DNA of 64,000 nt from Colwellia psychrerythraea (GCF_000764225.1 NZ_JQED01000042.1:1-64000), one strand, 5' to 3'. Positions 25,768-35,025 are shown, counted from the first letter of the stretch. Notes: a model not told the origin generated them from the letters alone. A program made the numbers and translations.

Positions 25768-25975
25768 ATCAAACTTTCTTTTTAGATAGTTATTATTCTA
25801 AATAGTGGGAGTGAGAATTATATTGAGTAAATATATTTATTACTGATTTTTATTAGGATACTAATAATTGATTTCTGCTGAAAGTTATCCAATAGAAAGT
25901 TTCAAAGTCTTTTTTTAGTTTTCAAACGTGAGAAAGATACAGGTTTTGATAATTCCAAAAATAGAGAGTTGCTTG

Positions 25976-27010
25976 ATGAGCACAAAAAAGAGCTTTTATA
26001 ACTTTAGTTATTTACATTTAATTAATGATTCTGACGTTTCTCGTGGTGGCGCTCAAAAAATTCTTAACTTACTAACGAATGATGATGTCGGTACGTTGAC
26101 ATTAAAGGACAGCCTTATAAAGTTTAAATTAGGTGTTTTGTTGTGGCAATTTTTTTTAGTGTTTTTTTGTAATCTTATTAACCGACCCAAGTGTGTGTTC
26201 ATCCATAGTCGTTGTTATTTACCCTTTTCATGTGTTTTTAGGCTATTTGGTGTTGAAGTTGTATTTTATACACATGCTCATTATCGAAGTCATCGTTGGT
26301 TGTTTAAATATTTTAGATGTAATCATTATATAGCTGTATCTCAAGCTGTTGCGGTGAGTTTGAAAAAGCAAGGTGTTGAGTCTTCATTAATTAAAGTAAT
26401 ACCGAACCCTTATTTTGGTGAAGAGTATTACGAAATCATACACGATAATCTCAATTATAACTCTTTTGCTTCTGTAGGTAGCCTAAGAGCCTGGAAAGGC
26501 TTTAAAGAGGCGATAAATTTACTGGGGTTAATCTCAGTGAAATATGATAATAAGTTTGTATATAGTATTGTGGGTGAAGGTAGTGAAAGAAAGTCATTAA
26601 GCCTAGCGGCAGATTCTCACCCTAATATTGAATTAGTCTTAAGAGGATTTCAGGAGCACCCATTTGAAACACTTAGAGACAGCCCTTTTATTATTATTCC
26701 ATCTTTAGAAGAAGGTTTTGGTTTAGTTGCGATTGAGTCAATCTTTCAGCATAAGATTGTTATATACTCTGATGTTCCCGCATTACGTGAAATTTGTGGC
26801 CAGGATCCATTATCATTTTCATTTAATATTAATTCACATGAATCTTTTGAAAAAGCAGTTAACAAAGCAAAAAGTTTTTCTGATTCCTTGAGTGATATTA
26901 AAGTTTTAATACAAAGGCAAGCTTACATCAAAAAACATTTTGGGCTTGCCGCATTTTATGCTAATCATAATAAGTTTTTAATTGAGGTCTGTAGCAGTGA
27001 GTTATACTAA
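25976..27010 (+). CDS. Glycosyltransferase family 4 (GT-B fold)
   Basis: 344 residues from the ATG at 25976, preceded by GAGAG at good distance; the GTG at 25928 has no ribosome binding site and adds residues before the usual start. The N-terminal motif is SRGGAQKILNLL, and the C-terminal domain opens with 'SVGSLRAWKGFKEAI'. The nucleotide-sugar site is IPSLEEGFGLVAIES, the EX7E motif of retaining GT4 enzymes. It transfers a sugar to the lipid-linked repeat unit on the cytoplasmic side. Donor and linkage cannot be told. The next gene overlaps its 3' end. Confidence 0.85.
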   Translation: MSTKKSFYNFSYLHLINDSDVSRGGAQKILNLLTNDDVGTLTLKDSLIKFKLGVLLWQFFLVFFCNLINRPKCVFIHSRCYLPFSCVFRLFGVEVVFYTHAHYRSHRWLFKYFRCNHYIAVSQAVAVSLKKQGVESSLIKVIPNPYFGEEYYEIIHDNLNYNSFASVGSLRAWKGFKEAINLLGLISVKYDNKFVYSIVGEGSERKSLSLAADSHPNIELVLRGFQEHPFETLRDSPFIIIPSLEEGFGLVAIESIFQHKIVIYSDVPALREICGQDPLSFSFNINSHESFEKAVNKAKSFSDSLSDIKVLIQRQAYIKKHFGLAAFYANHNKFLIEVCSSELY

Positions 27011-27752
27011 GGAACAAATACAATTCATGGGGGTGAGCTTAGATACCTCATCAATGGAAAGTACTATATCAAGGATTGAATCTTCTATTTTCGCTCAGAA
27101 TTTTATGCAACATTGTGTAGTTAATGTGGCAAAATTAGTTAATATGCAAAGAGATACTGAGTTAGCTAATTCGGTAAATTCATGCGATTTAATTAATATT
27201 GATGGTATGGGGGTAGTTTGGGGAGCTAGAAGCTGCGGCCATAGAGTACCAGAACGGGTTGCCGGTGTAGATTTGTTTCATCATTTACTTACAATGAGTG
27301 CTAGGTGTGAATTTCCAGTATTTTTGCTAGGTGCTACCGAAGATGTGGTAACTCAAACTGTTGAAGTGATTAAAACTCAAAATCCAGACCTTAAAATTGC
27401 AGGCTATCATCATGGCTATTTTTGGGATGATGAAAAAGCTGTAGTTGAAAAAATTCAAAAATCAGGCGCTAAGCTTTTATTTATAGCGATAACATCTCCG
27501 AAAAAAGAAAACTTCATAAATAAATGGCAAGATAGTCTCGGCGTTAATTTTGTCATGGGGGTTGGTGGCACTTTTGATGTTGTAGCAGGAAAGGTTAAAC
27601 GAGCGCCAGTGTGGATGCAAAATTATGGTCTGGAGTGGTTATATCGAGTGATACAAGAACCTGGACGAATGTGGAAGAGGTATCTGATAACTAACTCAAA
27701 ATTTGCATATTTACTTCTTAAAGAAAAACTTAAATTCAAAAAAATTGATTAG
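26997..27752 (+). CDS. WecG/TagA/CpsF-family glycosyltransferase
   Basis: 251 residues from GTG 26997 (GAGG lies upstream); the ATG at 27027 is an alternative. The family pattern is clear: 'NIDGMGVVWGAR', 'RVAGVDLFHHLL', 'VFLLGATEDV', 'ISPKKE'-like 'TSPKKENFI' and 'VGVGGTFDVVAGKVKRAPVWMQ'. The C-terminus includes 'GLEWLYRVIQEPGRMWKRYL'. E. coli WecG transfers ManNAcA from UDP-ManNAcA to lipid I; with wecB and wecC in the same locus this protein probably does the same. It overlaps the GT4 gene by 14 bp. Confidence 0.9.
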   Translation: MSYTKEQIQFMGVSLDTSSMESTISRIESSIFAQNFMQHCVVNVAKLVNMQRDTELANSVNSCDLINIDGMGVVWGARSCGHRVPERVAGVDLFHHLLTMSARCEFPVFLLGATEDVVTQTVEVIKTQNPDLKIAGYHHGYFWDDEKAVVEKIQKSGAKLLFIAITSPKKENFINKWQDSLGVNFVMGVGGTFDVVAGKVKRAPVWMQNYGLEWLYRVIQEPGRMWKRYLITNSKFAYLLLKEKLKFKKID

Positions 27753-27829
27753 ATTATTTTCAGTAAATTGAACTATTAAGCTTAACTAAGTGGATTTTCC
27801 AGTCTTAAGTAACCAATCTAGAGTCTAAC

Positions 27830-29230
27830 ATGACACAAAACGTACAAGGCATTTTGCAAAGTAACCAATCTTTCATTTCATTTATACAAAGAATATTTGA
27901 TATGTTCTTTATAATATTCAGCTTATACATTGCTGTAGATAATGTAAGTTTAGGTTGGGGCTTACAGCAAAGTGCAATAGCTGCTGTCGCTGTAACTTTA
28001 TTTACTTTTACCAGTAGTTTAGATAATTTATATATATCGTGGCGTGGTCTTTCTCTTTACAAGGAAATGAAGAAAGTAACATTTCACTGGGCAATTTCTG
28101 CCTGTGTGATTATTATATACGCCACATTCAATACATCACAGTTACCAATATCTGAAGCATTAATGTTAATGTGGTTAGGTACTACCTTTCTGCTGTTAAT
28201 CAGTTATCGCATTACTTTACGGTTTATTTTATCAAGCTTACGTCGCAAAGGTTTTAATACTCGTACCTTTGTAATAGCAGGGGCTGGAGAGCTTGGTCAA
28301 AGCTTGGTTCAAAAGATTGGTTCCGACCAGTCGTTAGGTTTAGTTTTTCAAGGATTTTATGATGATAGAACTGTTGTTAGAGATAGTTCGCAAATAGCAT
28401 TGGGTGGTGATTTAGAGCAATTGGTCAAAGATTGCAAGGCGGGATTAACAGACAGAGTCTACATAACATTACCAATGCGAGCTGATAAGCGAATAAAATG
28501 GTTGATGAAAGAACTAGCGGATTGTACTGCTTCTGTTTACTTAGTTCCTGATATTTTTATTTTTGAACTTTTACACTCTAGAAGTGATGTTATTTCTGGT
28601 ATACCAACTATCAGTATTTATGATTCACCGCTTGATGGAAGTAATTCGGTAATCAAGCGTATCGAAGATATAGTGTTATCAAGTATTATTTTACTGTTAA
28701 TTATGCCTGTACTTATTGCAATTAGCATTGCTGTGAAAGTTACTTCTCCAGGCCCAGTGATCTTTAAACAAATTCGTTATGGTATTGATGGGAAGTCAAT
28801 CAAAGTGTGGAAATTTCGCTCTATGACTGTAATGGAAAATGGCGGTAAAGTTACTCAGGCTAAAAAGAATGATGCTCGTTTAACCTTAATTGGGGGCTTT
28901 ATTCGTTCAACATCATTAGATGAGTTACCGCAGTTTTTAAATGTATTACAAGGACGCATGTCAATAGTTGGACCTCGACCTCATGCCGTCGCACATAATG
29001 AAGAATATCGAACTATTATTAATGGGTACATGCTACGCCATAAAGTTAAGCCTGGTATTACCGGTTGGGCACAAGTAAACGGTTGGCGAGGCGAAACAGA
29101 TACTTTAAATAAAATGGAAAAACGAATAGAGTATGATCTTGATTATATTCGTAATTGGTCCCTTGGTTTTGATATTAAAATAATCATAGCTACTATTTTT
29201 AAAGGTTTTATTGATAAGAATGCTTACTAA
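27830..29230 (+). CDS. Undecaprenyl-phosphate hexose-1-phosphate transferase (WcaJ-like)
   Basis: 466 residues. Four N-terminal membrane helices and a CoA-binding-like domain ('FVIAGAGELGQSLVQKI') precede a fifth hydrophobic segment (about 282-305). The C-terminal bacterial sugar transferase domain has 'FKQIRYGIDGKSIKVWKFRSM', 'STSLDELPQFLNVLQG', 'MSIVGPRPHA' and 'KPGITGWAQVNGWRGET'. This type starts repeat-unit synthesis by moving a hexose-1-phosphate, usually glucose-1-P, onto undecaprenyl phosphate at the inner membrane. It ends the plus-strand locus, just before a strong hairpin. Confidence 0.92.
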   Translation: MTQNVQGILQSNQSFISFIQRIFDMFFIIFSLYIAVDNVSLGWGLQQSAIAAVAVTLFTFTSSLDNLYISWRGLSLYKEMKKVTFHWAISACVIIIYATFNTSQLPISEALMLMWLGTTFLLLISYRITLRFILSSLRRKGFNTRTFVIAGAGELGQSLVQKIGSDQSLGLVFQGFYDDRTVVRDSSQIALGGDLEQLVKDCKAGLTDRVYITLPMRADKRIKWLMKELADCTASVYLVPDIFIFELLHSRSDVISGIPTISIYDSPLDGSNSVIKRIEDIVLSSIILLLIMPVLIAISIAVKVTSPGPVIFKQIRYGIDGKSIKVWKFRSMTVMENGGKVTQAKKNDARLTLIGGFIRSTSLDELPQFLNVLQGRMSIVGPRPHAVAHNEEYRTIINGYMLRHKVKPGITGWAQVNGWRGETDTLNKMEKRIEYDLDYIRNWSLGFDIKIIIATIFKGFIDKNAY

Positions 29231-29263
29231 ACGGTTACTTATTGAGAACTTCTTGAACTAAAG

Positions 29264-29303
29264 CCAGTTAGCATAGTGACGAATATGTCACAATGCTAAC
29301 TGG
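29264..29303. terminator. Bidirectional terminator-like palindrome between convergent genes
   Basis: CCAGTTAGCAT (29264-29274) pairs with ATGCTAACTGG (29293-29303). Inside, GTGAC (29276-29280) pairs with GTCAC (29287-29291) around GAATAT, with a single A-A mismatch. It lies 33 bp after the transferase stop and six bases from the stop of the minus-strand yjbH-like gene, so it can serve both. Confidence 0.7.
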
Positions 29304-29309
29304 TGGTTA

Positions 29310-31382
29310 CTATTTATCTTTTTGATTAATAGTTTGCACAAAAGCTCCTTTTAATCTTCTTGCATTATTATAAATATATGCTTCACCTAAGCGGTCGAGG
29401 TTATAGTAAAAATTATCAAGGTTATAGAACAATCGGGCTGAATCGCCTGTTCCTGGAGTCAATATATTTTTATTAGTTCCAACCAATGTATTAATCGTAT
29501 AATTCCATTTAGGTATCCCTCTTACTTGAACATACTTGTTGCTATGGTCTTTGCGTGGTGTAAGTGGAATTGAAAAGCCGAGTCCAATAAACTCATTAGC
29601 TTCTTGATTATCAACTTTAGTATTTTTATAGTTAAGATTGATTGTTACATCGCCAAACATTCGCTCTAGCTTGACAACAACCCCTTTATCTTGCTGCCAG
29701 TATTGACCGACCTTTATTTCTGCTGAAGCGTCGAATTTTGCTGAGTAATAACGGTACATCGCCATCATTACTTCTCTTTTAGCTTCTTCTTTTGGCGGCC
29801 AGCAGGCTGGAAATAGAATATTACAGCCTTGGTATGGTTTTCTTTCGGCAACTTCTTGGTTTTCATACTTAGCCGTTAACAAGTTAATTCGGTGGCTGCC
29901 ATCGCCATTTTGCCAGCGAACTTCATTAGCTAAGAAATTATAGCTTTCACGATATCTTCCAGCAAAAGTCATGTTCTTAATGTTATAAGGCAGTGAAAAG
30001 GTTTGGTGTAAGCTATATTCTTGTAATCCGGTTTTTTGCTTCCAATCGCCAAAGTAGCGGCCGTCTTTAAAGTCTTCGGTTTCAGCTAGATGTGTCATAT
30101 GAACGGCAGAAAGTGCACCACCAGGCCACAATGGTAGTTCGAGATGGCTGACCAAGGCTAAAGATACATCATACATACCATATTCAGTTCCCACAGCAGA
30201 AACTAACGATGGCCAAAAAGTAAAGCGCGGTTTTAACCAAGAATCATTGGCGTTGTTTTTATCTGCTAATTGCACTTTTTGCTGCGAGGAAAATGTGTCG
30301 GTTGAAATCTTAATTTTTAATGGTTGTTGTTCATATAAGAACTCTCGGTAATCAGCCAATGAGCCAGTAACCTCTAGAATTGGCACTTCGCGCTCTTTAA
30401 TTACTAGCATAAAATTACTGTATTCTGTATCTAAACCCGTACTGATAAATCCGAGCGCTACACCTAGCCCATCAATCTGGTTACGGTTGTAGATATGATT
30501 TTCTAACTCTATATAGGCGGTATTATTGTCAGTTCTACCTACTCTTATTGATTCAAATCCTTCTTTAATTAGTCTGTTTTTTACTTTTTCTAGGCTGCCT
30601 GTACTATCAATATGGTTCTGACCCCAATTATGAGTTGAATTGGTATACTCCTTTTGCTGTTTGGTGGATTTAGTCGCTGGTGACTCTAGTGGCATCGATA
30701 ATCCAACACCATAGTAAAACTCTCCATCCACCTCATCAGTTGAGCTTAAAGCTAATACGTTAGCTGTTAATTTAGTACCATTACTAAACCAGCTACGTGG
30801 TGATGAAAGATGTAGTCCGAGGTTAGTATCAGAAGCGTCATATTCTACTGATACTTTGGCCCAGTCATATGCTTGCCATGAAATGCTGCCAAATATGCCA
30901 TCAAGCCTTCCTAGCTCTGAGTCGCTCTGACCTAAACCAACTGATAAGTTAATATTTTCGAATAGATCTTTCGAAGCGACTGCATATTTTGCATCATAAA
31001 AACTTGCTGGGCTTGCTCCGCCTACATCTTGAACACCTAAGGCAAGGGTAAACCAATCCTTAGGTATAAAAGGTACGCCAATTTTTATGTTAGCAGAAAG
31101 ATCGGAGCTTTCATTCAAGCTGGTATAATATGCTGAATTTCGTCCGGAGATTTCGACGAAATCCCATAATCCAATACCAAAATGAAAGTTGGCAGTTTCT
31201 CGATAAGCACCTCTTGTTTCTGAATGGTTACTGTATTGAAAATGAAACTCTCCGGAATCGAACAGCTCAGCCGTTGGAGTATTAATAAGGCCACTATAAC
31301 CTTGAAATGAAGTTGATACTTCTTGTTTAGCCGTAGCTAAGGCTGGCAACATGAAAATTAATGTAATTAACCTGCGCTTCAT
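29310..31382 (-). CDS. YjbH-type outer-membrane protein of exopolysaccharide loci
   Basis: 690 residues with a plain Sec signal peptide ('LIFMLPALATAKQ') and no lipobox. The N-terminal 'FQGYSGLINTPTAELFDSGEF' and the alternating aromatic beta-strand pattern throughout match the YjbH/GfcD (DUF940) family of predicted outer-membrane beta-barrels, including the family's long C-terminal region. In E. coli, yjbEFGH and gfc operons affect exopolysaccharide secretion. It is convergent with the wca-like gene and lies downstream of a lipoprotein gene on the same strand, so a secretion or surface-anchoring role for this locus's polymer is likely. Confidence 0.8.
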   Translation of the reverse strand: MKRRLITLIFMLPALATAKQEVSTSFQGYSGLINTPTAELFDSGEFHFQYSNHSETRGAYRETANFHFGIGLWDFVEISGRNSAYYTSLNESSDLSANIKIGVPFIPKDWFTLALGVQDVGGASPASFYDAKYAVASKDLFENINLSVGLGQSDSELGRLDGIFGSISWQAYDWAKVSVEYDASDTNLGLHLSSPRSWFSNGTKLTANVLALSSTDEVDGEFYYGVGLSMPLESPATKSTKQQKEYTNSTHNWGQNHIDSTGSLEKVKNRLIKEGFESIRVGRTDNNTAYIELENHIYNRNQIDGLGVALGFISTGLDTEYSNFMLVIKEREVPILEVTGSLADYREFLYEQQPLKIKISTDTFSSQQKVQLADKNNANDSWLKPRFTFWPSLVSAVGTEYGMYDVSLALVSHLELPLWPGGALSAVHMTHLAETEDFKDGRYFGDWKQKTGLQEYSLHQTFSLPYNIKNMTFAGRYRESYNFLANEVRWQNGDGSHRINLLTAKYENQEVAERKPYQGCNILFPACWPPKEEAKREVMMAMYRYYSAKFDASAEIKVGQYWQQDKGVVVKLERMFGDVTINLNYKNTKVDNQEANEFIGLGFSIPLTPRKDHSNKYVQVRGIPKWNYTINTLVGTNKNILTPGTGDSARLFYNLDNFYYNLDRLGEAYIYNNARRLKGAFVQTINQKDK

Positions 31383-31414
31383 TTGAGTTTAATCCTCTTA
31401 AAATATTGCAATAA

Positions 31415-31438
31415 AAAACCCGCCATGAGGCGGGTTTT
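31415..31438 (-). terminator. Rho-independent terminator after the minus-strand lipoprotein gene
   Basis: AAAACCCGCC / GGCGGGTTTT with a four-base loop; on the minus strand the stem is followed by six T. It lies 17 bp beyond the stop of the 344-residue lipoprotein gene and before the YjbH-type gene, so it probably reduces read-through into the latter. Confidence 0.85.
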
Positions 31439-31455
31439 ATCAAATAGATAACTAA

Positions 31456-32490
31456 TTAGCTACCAGTACCACCAGTTCCACCAGTACCACCAGTACCACC
31501 AGTACCTATAATGATGTCACCAACAGTATCGCCAAGGGCATCTTCATCAACTTCAGTAGGAACGTCTGTCACTGGAATATCATCACCACCTGTTTCAGCT
31601 ACTACTTCAGCTGCAATCATATCAACTTCATCTGCAATTTGTGCTTGTGTTGCATTAACTGTTGCAAGTGCAGCTGCAGAATCACCAGTGCCTAAGTCAG
31701 CATCAGGGTCAGCTAATAATGTAGCAGTAACAACTTCAACGGCATCAAGGTAACTAACAATTTCGTCAGCTAGCGATGAACCATCAGCAACGTCTAAGCT
31801 TGTTAAAGATGCATTAATAAGGGTTAATGTTGCAGCAATTGAGTCTGTTGTAGAAACAGTGTCTGCTTTTGAAGCATCAACAATGTCGATAGCAAAAATA
31901 TTTGATTCTGAAAGATCTACACCTAATATAGCACCAACTATTTCAGAGGCATCTTCTTGAAGCGTTAAAAAGCTTTCTGCAGTAACATTGCCTAAATCTA
32001 GAGCTGAACCTTCAAGAGCGGCTGAGGCTAAGATAGAATCTGTTGCCATTGTAGTTAATGAGTTCACATCAGCGTCAATTGCTTCGCCATCTGAATAAGA
32101 GATGGTTGATAAAGATAAGCCTGTTAGTTCTTCATTTGGTATTGTATCACCATATGACAGTGTTCCACAGGCTGTAGCATCACAGATCATGGTTGTATCT
32201 TCGTCTGCAACTACTTCAATTAAGAATGCACCCGTAATAGCAGCGCCTGAATCATCAATAACCTGTACGGTATAATCGCCGTTTGCATCAGTTTGTGTAG
32301 TGGCAAGCACTGTCGCTTTAGCAGTATCGTTTGCAGCGTATACATTAACAGTTGCTGAAGCTAAAGCCCCTTTAATAGCTCCACCAGCTATATCCATTGT
32401 TGTTGGCGTTGGATCATTATTATCATTATTACAAGCGGTTAAAGCCAAAGCTATACTAACAGCAAGCGTAGTCTGAATTGCTTTTTTCAT
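31456..32490 (-). CDS. Secreted lipoprotein with Gly-Gly-Thr tail, function unknown
   Basis: 344 residues. The lipoprotein signal peptide ends LTAC (Cys20). A short Asn/Asp/Pro/Thr linker is followed by a beta-sandwich-like domain (about 38-105: 'IKGALASATVNVYA' and 'DANGDYTVQV', resembling carboxypeptidase-regulatory or Ig-like folds). A long, very acidic Ala/Asp/Ser/Thr-rich region with helical character runs to about 320, and the tail is built of Gly-Gly-Thr repeats. It has no catalytic motif. The low pI and lipid anchor suggest an abundant surface protein. It is upstream of the YjbH-type gene on the same strand, which hints at a link to the exopolysaccharide. Confidence 0.75.
   Translation of the reverse strand: MKKAIQTTLAVSIALALTACNNDNNDPTPTTMDIAGGAIKGALASATVNVYAANDTAKATVLATTQTDANGDYTVQVIDDSGAAITGAFLIEVVADEDTTMICDATACGTLSYGDTIPNEELTGLSLSTISYSDGEAIDADVNSLTTMATDSILASAALEGSALDLGNVTAESFLTLQEDASEIVGAILGVDLSESNIFAIDIVDASKADTVSTTDSIAATLTLINASLTSLDVADGSSLADEIVSYLDAVEVVTATLLADPDADLGTGDSAAALATVNATQAQIADEVDMIAAEVVAETGGDDIPVTDVPTEVDEDALGDTVGDIIIGTGGTGGTGGTGGTGS
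31467..31502. repeat. Four tandem 9-bp units encoding Gly-Gly-Thr repeats
   Basis: The units TACCACCAG, TTCCACCAG, TACCACCAG and TACCACCAG (plus strand) lie at 31467, 31476, 31485 and 31494. They sit at the very end of the lipoprotein gene. Unit number can change by slippage without a frameshift. Confidence 0.85.
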
Positions 32491-32835
32491 TCTTAATTAC
32501 CTTATATATTAACTGAGTGATTGAAAGCCTTACTAAAATCCCTTTTTTCACATGGATAAATGAATTTTGTCGCATGATGATACCGATTTGTAATCATTTG
32601 CACAATGGTAAGCTTTATACTTTAGTCATTAATAATCAAATTATTATCTTTATTTAACAATCAATCCTGAATTAGCTCAGGCAGCTGTTTTTTTAATCAA
32701 AATATTCCGTTCAAAAGAGGCTTATGGTCGGTTTATCAATTATTGCTAAAGTACCTGCATTTTAGGTGAAATATAGTTGCGAATGCTTTAGACTCATCAC
32801 CATAATAAATTGATAATCTTAAATTAAGGAAGAAG
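32491..32835. other. Divergent promoter region between lipoprotein gene and galU (345 bp)
   Basis: AT-rich DNA without a coding frame of note. A candidate galU promoter lies at 32777-32806. The minus-strand promoter for the lipoprotein gene should lie around 32520-32650, but no confident match was seen. Confidence 0.5.
32777..32806 (+). promoter_or_regulatory. Candidate sigma-70 promoter of galU
   Basis: TTGCGA (32777-32782) and CATAAT (32801-32806) are separated by 18 bp. The start would be near 32813, about 23 nt before the ATG, with an AAGGAAGAAG ribosome binding site between. Confidence 0.4.
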
Positions 32836-33738
32836 ATGTCAAAGAAAATTACAAAGGCAGTAATTCCTGTCGCAGGACTTGGTACAAGGATGCTCCCAGC
32901 AACAAAAGCTATTCCAAAAGAAATGCTACCTATTGTAGATAAGCCTATGATTCAATACATAGTCGATGAATGTGTGGCTGCTGGTATCAATGAGATAGTA
33001 TTGGTAACTCACTCCTCTAAGAACGCAATTGAAAACCATTTTGATAAGTCGTTTGAATTAGAAACTACTTTAGAGAATAGGGTAAAACGTCAATTATTAG
33101 ATGAAATTCAAGCAATTTGCCCGAAAGGGGTAACTATTATGCATGTTCGTCAAGGCGAGGCAAAGGGTCTAGGCCATGCGGTATTAAAAGCTCGTCCAAT
33201 TATTGGTGACTCGCCTTTTGTCGTAGTTTTACCGGATGTTATTTTAGATGAAGCTTCAGCAGATTTAAAAACTGAGAATTTAGCGAGTATGCTTGAGCGC
33301 TATAACGAGGTCGGCTATAGCCAAATTATGGTTGAGCCCGTGCCAATGGAAATGGTAAGTAGTTATGGTGTTGCTGATTGCGGTGGGCATAAATTTGCTG
33401 CAGGAGAGTCTAAAGCCATGACTGCGGTTGTGGAAAAGCCTCCGGTTGATGAAGCTCCTTCAAACCTTGCTGTTGTTGGCCGTTATGTTTTATCAGAAAA
33501 AATCTGGGATATGTTGGAGTTTACGCCTCCAGGTGCAGGTGATGAAATTCAACTGACAGATGCTATCGCGAGCTTAATGAAGTTAGAAACTGTTGAAGCA
33601 TTTCATATGACAGGAAAATCACATGACTGTGGCTCTAAGTTAGGCTATATGAAAGCTAATGTAGAATATGGTTTACGTCATGCGAGTTTGAATGGTGACT
33701 TTAAAGCTTACTTACAGGAAATTGTCGCTAATTTTTAG
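32836..33738 (+). CDS. galU: UTP--glucose-1-phosphate uridylyltransferase
   Basis: 300 residues. The nucleotide-binding start is '[24 protein letters not shown]', followed by '[11 protein letters not shown]', the central 'VLPDVILDE' and '[21 protein letters not shown]', all typical of bacterial GalU. It makes UDP-glucose from UTP and glucose-1-P in the cytoplasm. This feeds glucosyl and galactosyl donors to surface polymers, including the start of the repeat unit if the WcaJ-like enzyme uses glucose-1-P from the same pool. It is monocistronic, ending in a strong convergent terminator. Confidence 0.95.
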   Translation: MSKKITKAVIPVAGLGTRMLPATKAIPKEMLPIVDKPMIQYIVDECVAAGINEIVLVTHSSKNAIENHFDKSFELETTLENRVKRQLLDEIQAICPKGVTIMHVRQGEAKGLGHAVLKARPIIGDSPFVVVLPDVILDEASADLKTENLASMLERYNEVGYSQIMVEPVPMEMVSSYGVADCGGHKFAAGESKAMTAVVEKPPVDEAPSNLAVVGRYVLSEKIWDMLEFTPPGAGDEIQLTDAIASLMKLETVEAFHMTGKSHDCGSKLGYMKANVEYGLRHASLNGDFKAYLQEIVANF

Positions 33739-33783
33739 TTGTTATTAGTCATTAAGAGTCGTATTAGCTTCGCTTCTCTTTTT

Positions 33784-33824
33784 AAATTATTCCGGTAAAG
33801 GCACAGACATTGCCGGAATGATTT
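33784..33824. terminator. Bidirectional terminator between galU and the lipoprotein operon
   Basis: AAATTATTCCGGTAA (33784-33798) and TTGCCGGAATGATTT (33810-33824) form a 15-bp stem with two G-U pairs and an 11-base loop. It lies between two convergent genes. Confidence 0.75.
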
Positions 33825-33830
33825 AACGTC

Positions 33831-34313
33831 TTAAAACTGTTTATCAATTCTTACATTGCCGTTGGCAAGATAAACCATTCTCACCGCATCTTGGTGATGA
33901 AAGACCATTTGTGGATCATAATCTTGAATGACCATATATTGTTGGCATTGTTGTTCAGCGCAGTCTACTTCTATCATTAATTCGACTAGGTGAATAACGA
34001 CAGTTCTATCTTGGCTACGGTTATTGGCAACGGCCCCACCAATAACAGCGCCTAAAACAGTGGCTATGTCACGCCCACTGCCACCACCAAATTGATTACC
34101 AATGGCACCACCAATTAATGCGCCACCAAAGGTTTTCCAGCCACTATTTTTATCTTGAATCAATTCTTCTTGGCTTACGTTTCTAGCAGAAATCACTGTG
34201 CCAAACAGCACCTGTTCTACAGGTACCGCTTTGTTTCTGTCATAGTCAGCACTGGCTACATTACAAAAGAAGAATGTCAGTAGGGTTAAGCTTGTTAACA
34301 TTAGTGTTTTCAT
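33831..34313 (-). CDS. Glycine-zipper 2TM-domain envelope protein
   Basis: 160 residues. A Sec signal peptide ('LLTFFFCNVASA') is followed at about 55-90 by a glycine zipper ('FGGALIGGAIGNQFGGGSG' and 'VLGAVIGGAVANN'), as in SlyB/17-kDa-antigen-like proteins. It then has a beta-rich C-terminal domain with two Cys (in 'DCAEQQCQQYM') that could form a disulfide. It has no lipobox. It is the last gene of a four-gene minus-strand operon with an LpoB-like lipoprotein 42 bp upstream. The role is probably envelope integrity, not a named enzyme function. Confidence 0.75.
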   Translation of the reverse strand: MKTLMLTSLTLLTFFFCNVASADYDRNKAVPVEQVLFGTVISARNVSQEELIQDKNSGWKTFGGALIGGAIGNQFGGGSGRDIATVLGAVIGGAVANNRSQDRTVVIHLVELMIEVDCAEQQCQQYMVIQDYDPQMVFHHQDAVRMVYLANGNVRIDKQF

Positions 34314-34355
34314 TGTGATTCTACCTTTTTCTTTATGTTAAGCCTTATGCCGTTC

Positions 34356-34958
34356 TTACCAGCTAACGAATTCTTTGCCTTTTGTTTTACGGATTTCGGT
34401 TTCATCAGCCCATTCGACTAGACCACTTTCTAAATCCATTAAACGTAAGGTGAATTTGTAATATACGTCAGACTGATCTTTATTAGACTTAACTATGCTC
34501 GCTAAGTTGCCATAAAGCATGTATTGTGCACCAACTTGCTTACCAAACTGCATGGCTTTGTTTGGATCAACCATACCGCTGCTTTGTTGATAATCAAGCT
34601 GCTTACGTGCTGCAGCTACTCGGCCCATGTCTACAAACCTGAACTTACCAGAACGAAGTAATTTGGTGGAAATCGAGTCGGTAATTGATTCAGTATCAAT
34701 GTGCTCACTGGTTTTATTTTTAATACTTTCTACAAACATGATAGGGCGTGAGTTTGCTGTCAGAGTTCCAACGACAGGAGACACTAATAGTGAGTCAGTC
34801 ATATCGCCAGCCACCTTTTGCAGGTCAGTTGAGCCAAAACTAATGTCGGTCGTTTCAACTTCAGTCGCATCGCCATAGCGTACTACAGATTTATTGGTAC
34901 AGCCTGCGATTAACGTCAGTGTTAATGCAACACTGGTGATCATAATAAGTTTTTTCAT
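34356..34958 (-). CDS. lpoB: LpoB-like lipoprotein, activator of penicillin-binding protein 1B
   Basis: 200 residues. The lipoprotein signal ends LIAGC (Cys20). The core 'RPIMFVESIKNKTSEHIDTESITDSIS', 'LLRSGKFRFVD' and 'YMLYGNLASIVK' matches the LpoB/YcfM family. Unlike E. coli LpoB, the linker after the Cys is short. In E. coli, outer-membrane LpoB reaches through peptidoglycan to stimulate PBP1B. Its neighbour on the 5' side is a ycfL-like gene, the same pairing as in E. coli (ycfL-lpoB), which strengthens the call. Confidence 0.82.
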   Translation of the reverse strand: MKKLIMITSVALTLTLIAGCTNKSVVRYGDATEVETTDISFGSTDLQKVAGDMTDSLLVSPVVGTLTANSRPIMFVESIKNKTSEHIDTESITDSISTKLLRSGKFRFVDMGRVAAARKQLDYQQSSGMVDPNKAMQFGKQVGAQYMLYGNLASIVKSNKDQSDVYYKFTLRLMDLESGLVEWADETEIRKTKGKEFVSW

Positions 34959-35025
34959 TGGTTTTTCCTTTAACTATTTTGAATAAGTAAATATGCTTTA
35001 TTGGTTAAGTGCTAATGTTTATGCT

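Noticed and set aside
31511..31753. 80-codon plus-strand frame, Ser/Thr/Ala rich
   Set aside because: It is the antisense shadow of the repetitive, low-complexity acidic lipoprotein gene.
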